NCBI GenBank assembly: GCA_005879435.1
Contig: VBKX01000031.1
Span: 1-5,799 of the forward strand
DNA from: Deltaproteobacteria bacterium
GTDB lineage: Bacteria; Desulfobacterota; Binatia; UBA9968
Direction of reading: 5' to 3'
Length of the DNA stretch: 5,799 bases
Shown: piece after piece, positions 5,474 to 5,799 of the stretch
Layout of the letters: every line of letters begins with the position of its first letter
How positions within the stretch are numbered: the stretch's first letter is position 1
Program-made: the position numbers and the translations under genes
Notes under the pieces: generated by a model
The model's database searches: none
What the model saw: the letters and a program-made list of their open reading frames with translations, nothing else
What the model was told of the DNA's origin: nothing

Positions 5474-5799
5474 TTATTCGATGACGAGATAAGACCGATC
5501 AGGCAAAAAGCGTGAGCGCAAAATCTTACATTTGTCTAGTCCAAGCACTTCCTTCAAGGCGATGGTTTCGCCCGGAAAGTCGTGCGAGTTCAACTCGTCC
5601 ATCGCGATGATGCTGCCGCGCATCAGATGCGGCCTGATCGCTTCCAGACATTTCTTGGTCGGTTCGTAGAGCGCCAAATCAAAGTAAGCGAGCGCGATTA
5701 TGGTCTCCGGATTGTCGACAAAGTAACCATCAACTGTTTCAAGGACGTCGCCCTTGACCAGACTATATTTCTTCAGGTGAGACATGACGTTGTCCGCTT
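5474..5799 (-). CDS. TylF/MycF-type SAM-dependent O-methyltransferase, C-terminal part (5' end outside window)
   Basis: The frame is open from the right edge through to a TAA at 5474-5476, giving 107 visible residues. The ATG at 5785 is internal, since upstream codons (Ala-Asp-Asn-Val) continue the conserved sequence. Seen in the fragment: HLKKYSLVKGDVLETV, NPETIIALAYFDLALYEPTK, AIRPHLMRGSIIAMDELN and HDFPGETIALKEVLGL, ending FLPDRSYLVIE. This is the C-terminal half of the macrocin O-methyltransferase (TylF/MycF) family, whose members methylate hydroxyls of deoxysugars in a metal-dependent way. The acidic residues of YFD and DEL are probably in the metal or acceptor site. The position after a Lys-rich segment, and the absence of motif I, fit an N-terminal half outside the window. 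In this operon it would O-methylate a glycan or nucleotide-bound sugar (inferred). Confidence 0.86.
   Translation of the reverse strand, partial: ADNVMSHLKKYSLVKGDVLETVDGYFVDNPETIIALAYFDLALYEPTKKCLEAIRPHLMRGSIIAMDELNSHDFPGETIALKEVLGLDKCKILRSRFLPDRSYLVIE

Noticed and set aside
1..5799. CRISPR array, transposase, tRNA or integrase features
   Set aside because: No spaced direct repeats, terminal inverted repeats, tRNA-like cloverleaf or mobile-element protein motifs were seen on reading both strands.

Overview
The window is a stretch of a bacterial surface-polysaccharide or glycolipid sugar-biosynthesis cluster. GC looks to be in the mid-50s percent by eye, coding density is high, and starts are ATG or GTG. 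No rRNA, tRNA, mobile element or CRISPR array is visible. Protein families and base composition suit an environmental Gram-negative-type bacterium (for example Proteobacteria, Acidobacteria or Verrucomicrobia). The sequence alone does not settle the phylum.

Layout. At the left edge, on the + strand, is the 3' part of a class I SAM-dependent methyltransferase (1-399). A 239-bp convergent intergenic gap (400-638) follows, holding a 16-bp perfect palindrome. The rest (639-5799) is one tightly packed minus-strand gene series that enters from the right edge. In transcription order it is: a TylF-type methyltransferase (3' part only), a PglD/NeuD-type hexapeptide acyltransferase, a five-bladed beta-propeller glycosidase-like protein, a phytanoyl-CoA-dioxygenase-family oxygenase, a GNAT/FemAB-like acyltransferase, a FdtA/QdtA-type cupin sugar 3,4-ketoisomerase, and a GT2 polyprenyl-phosphate glycosyltransferase with two C-terminal membrane helices. 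Gaps between these genes are 48, -4, 32, 30, -4 and 8 bp, so a single transcript is likely, with its promoter to the right of the window.

How the genes may work together (inference). The ketoisomerase points to a dTDP-3-amino-3,6-dideoxyhexose of the Fuc3N/Qui3N type. The two acyltransferases could N- or O-acylate it or another residue. The TylF-type and class I methyltransferases could O-methylate the glycan. The iron/2-oxoglutarate oxygenase could add an oxidative modification. The GT2 enzyme would load a sugar onto, or transfer it from, a polyprenyl phosphate at the membrane. The aminotransferase and the RmlA/RmlB enzymes that such a pathway needs are not in this window. The least understood member is the beta-propeller protein, which lacks a signal peptide and is translationally coupled to the hexapeptide acyltransferase.
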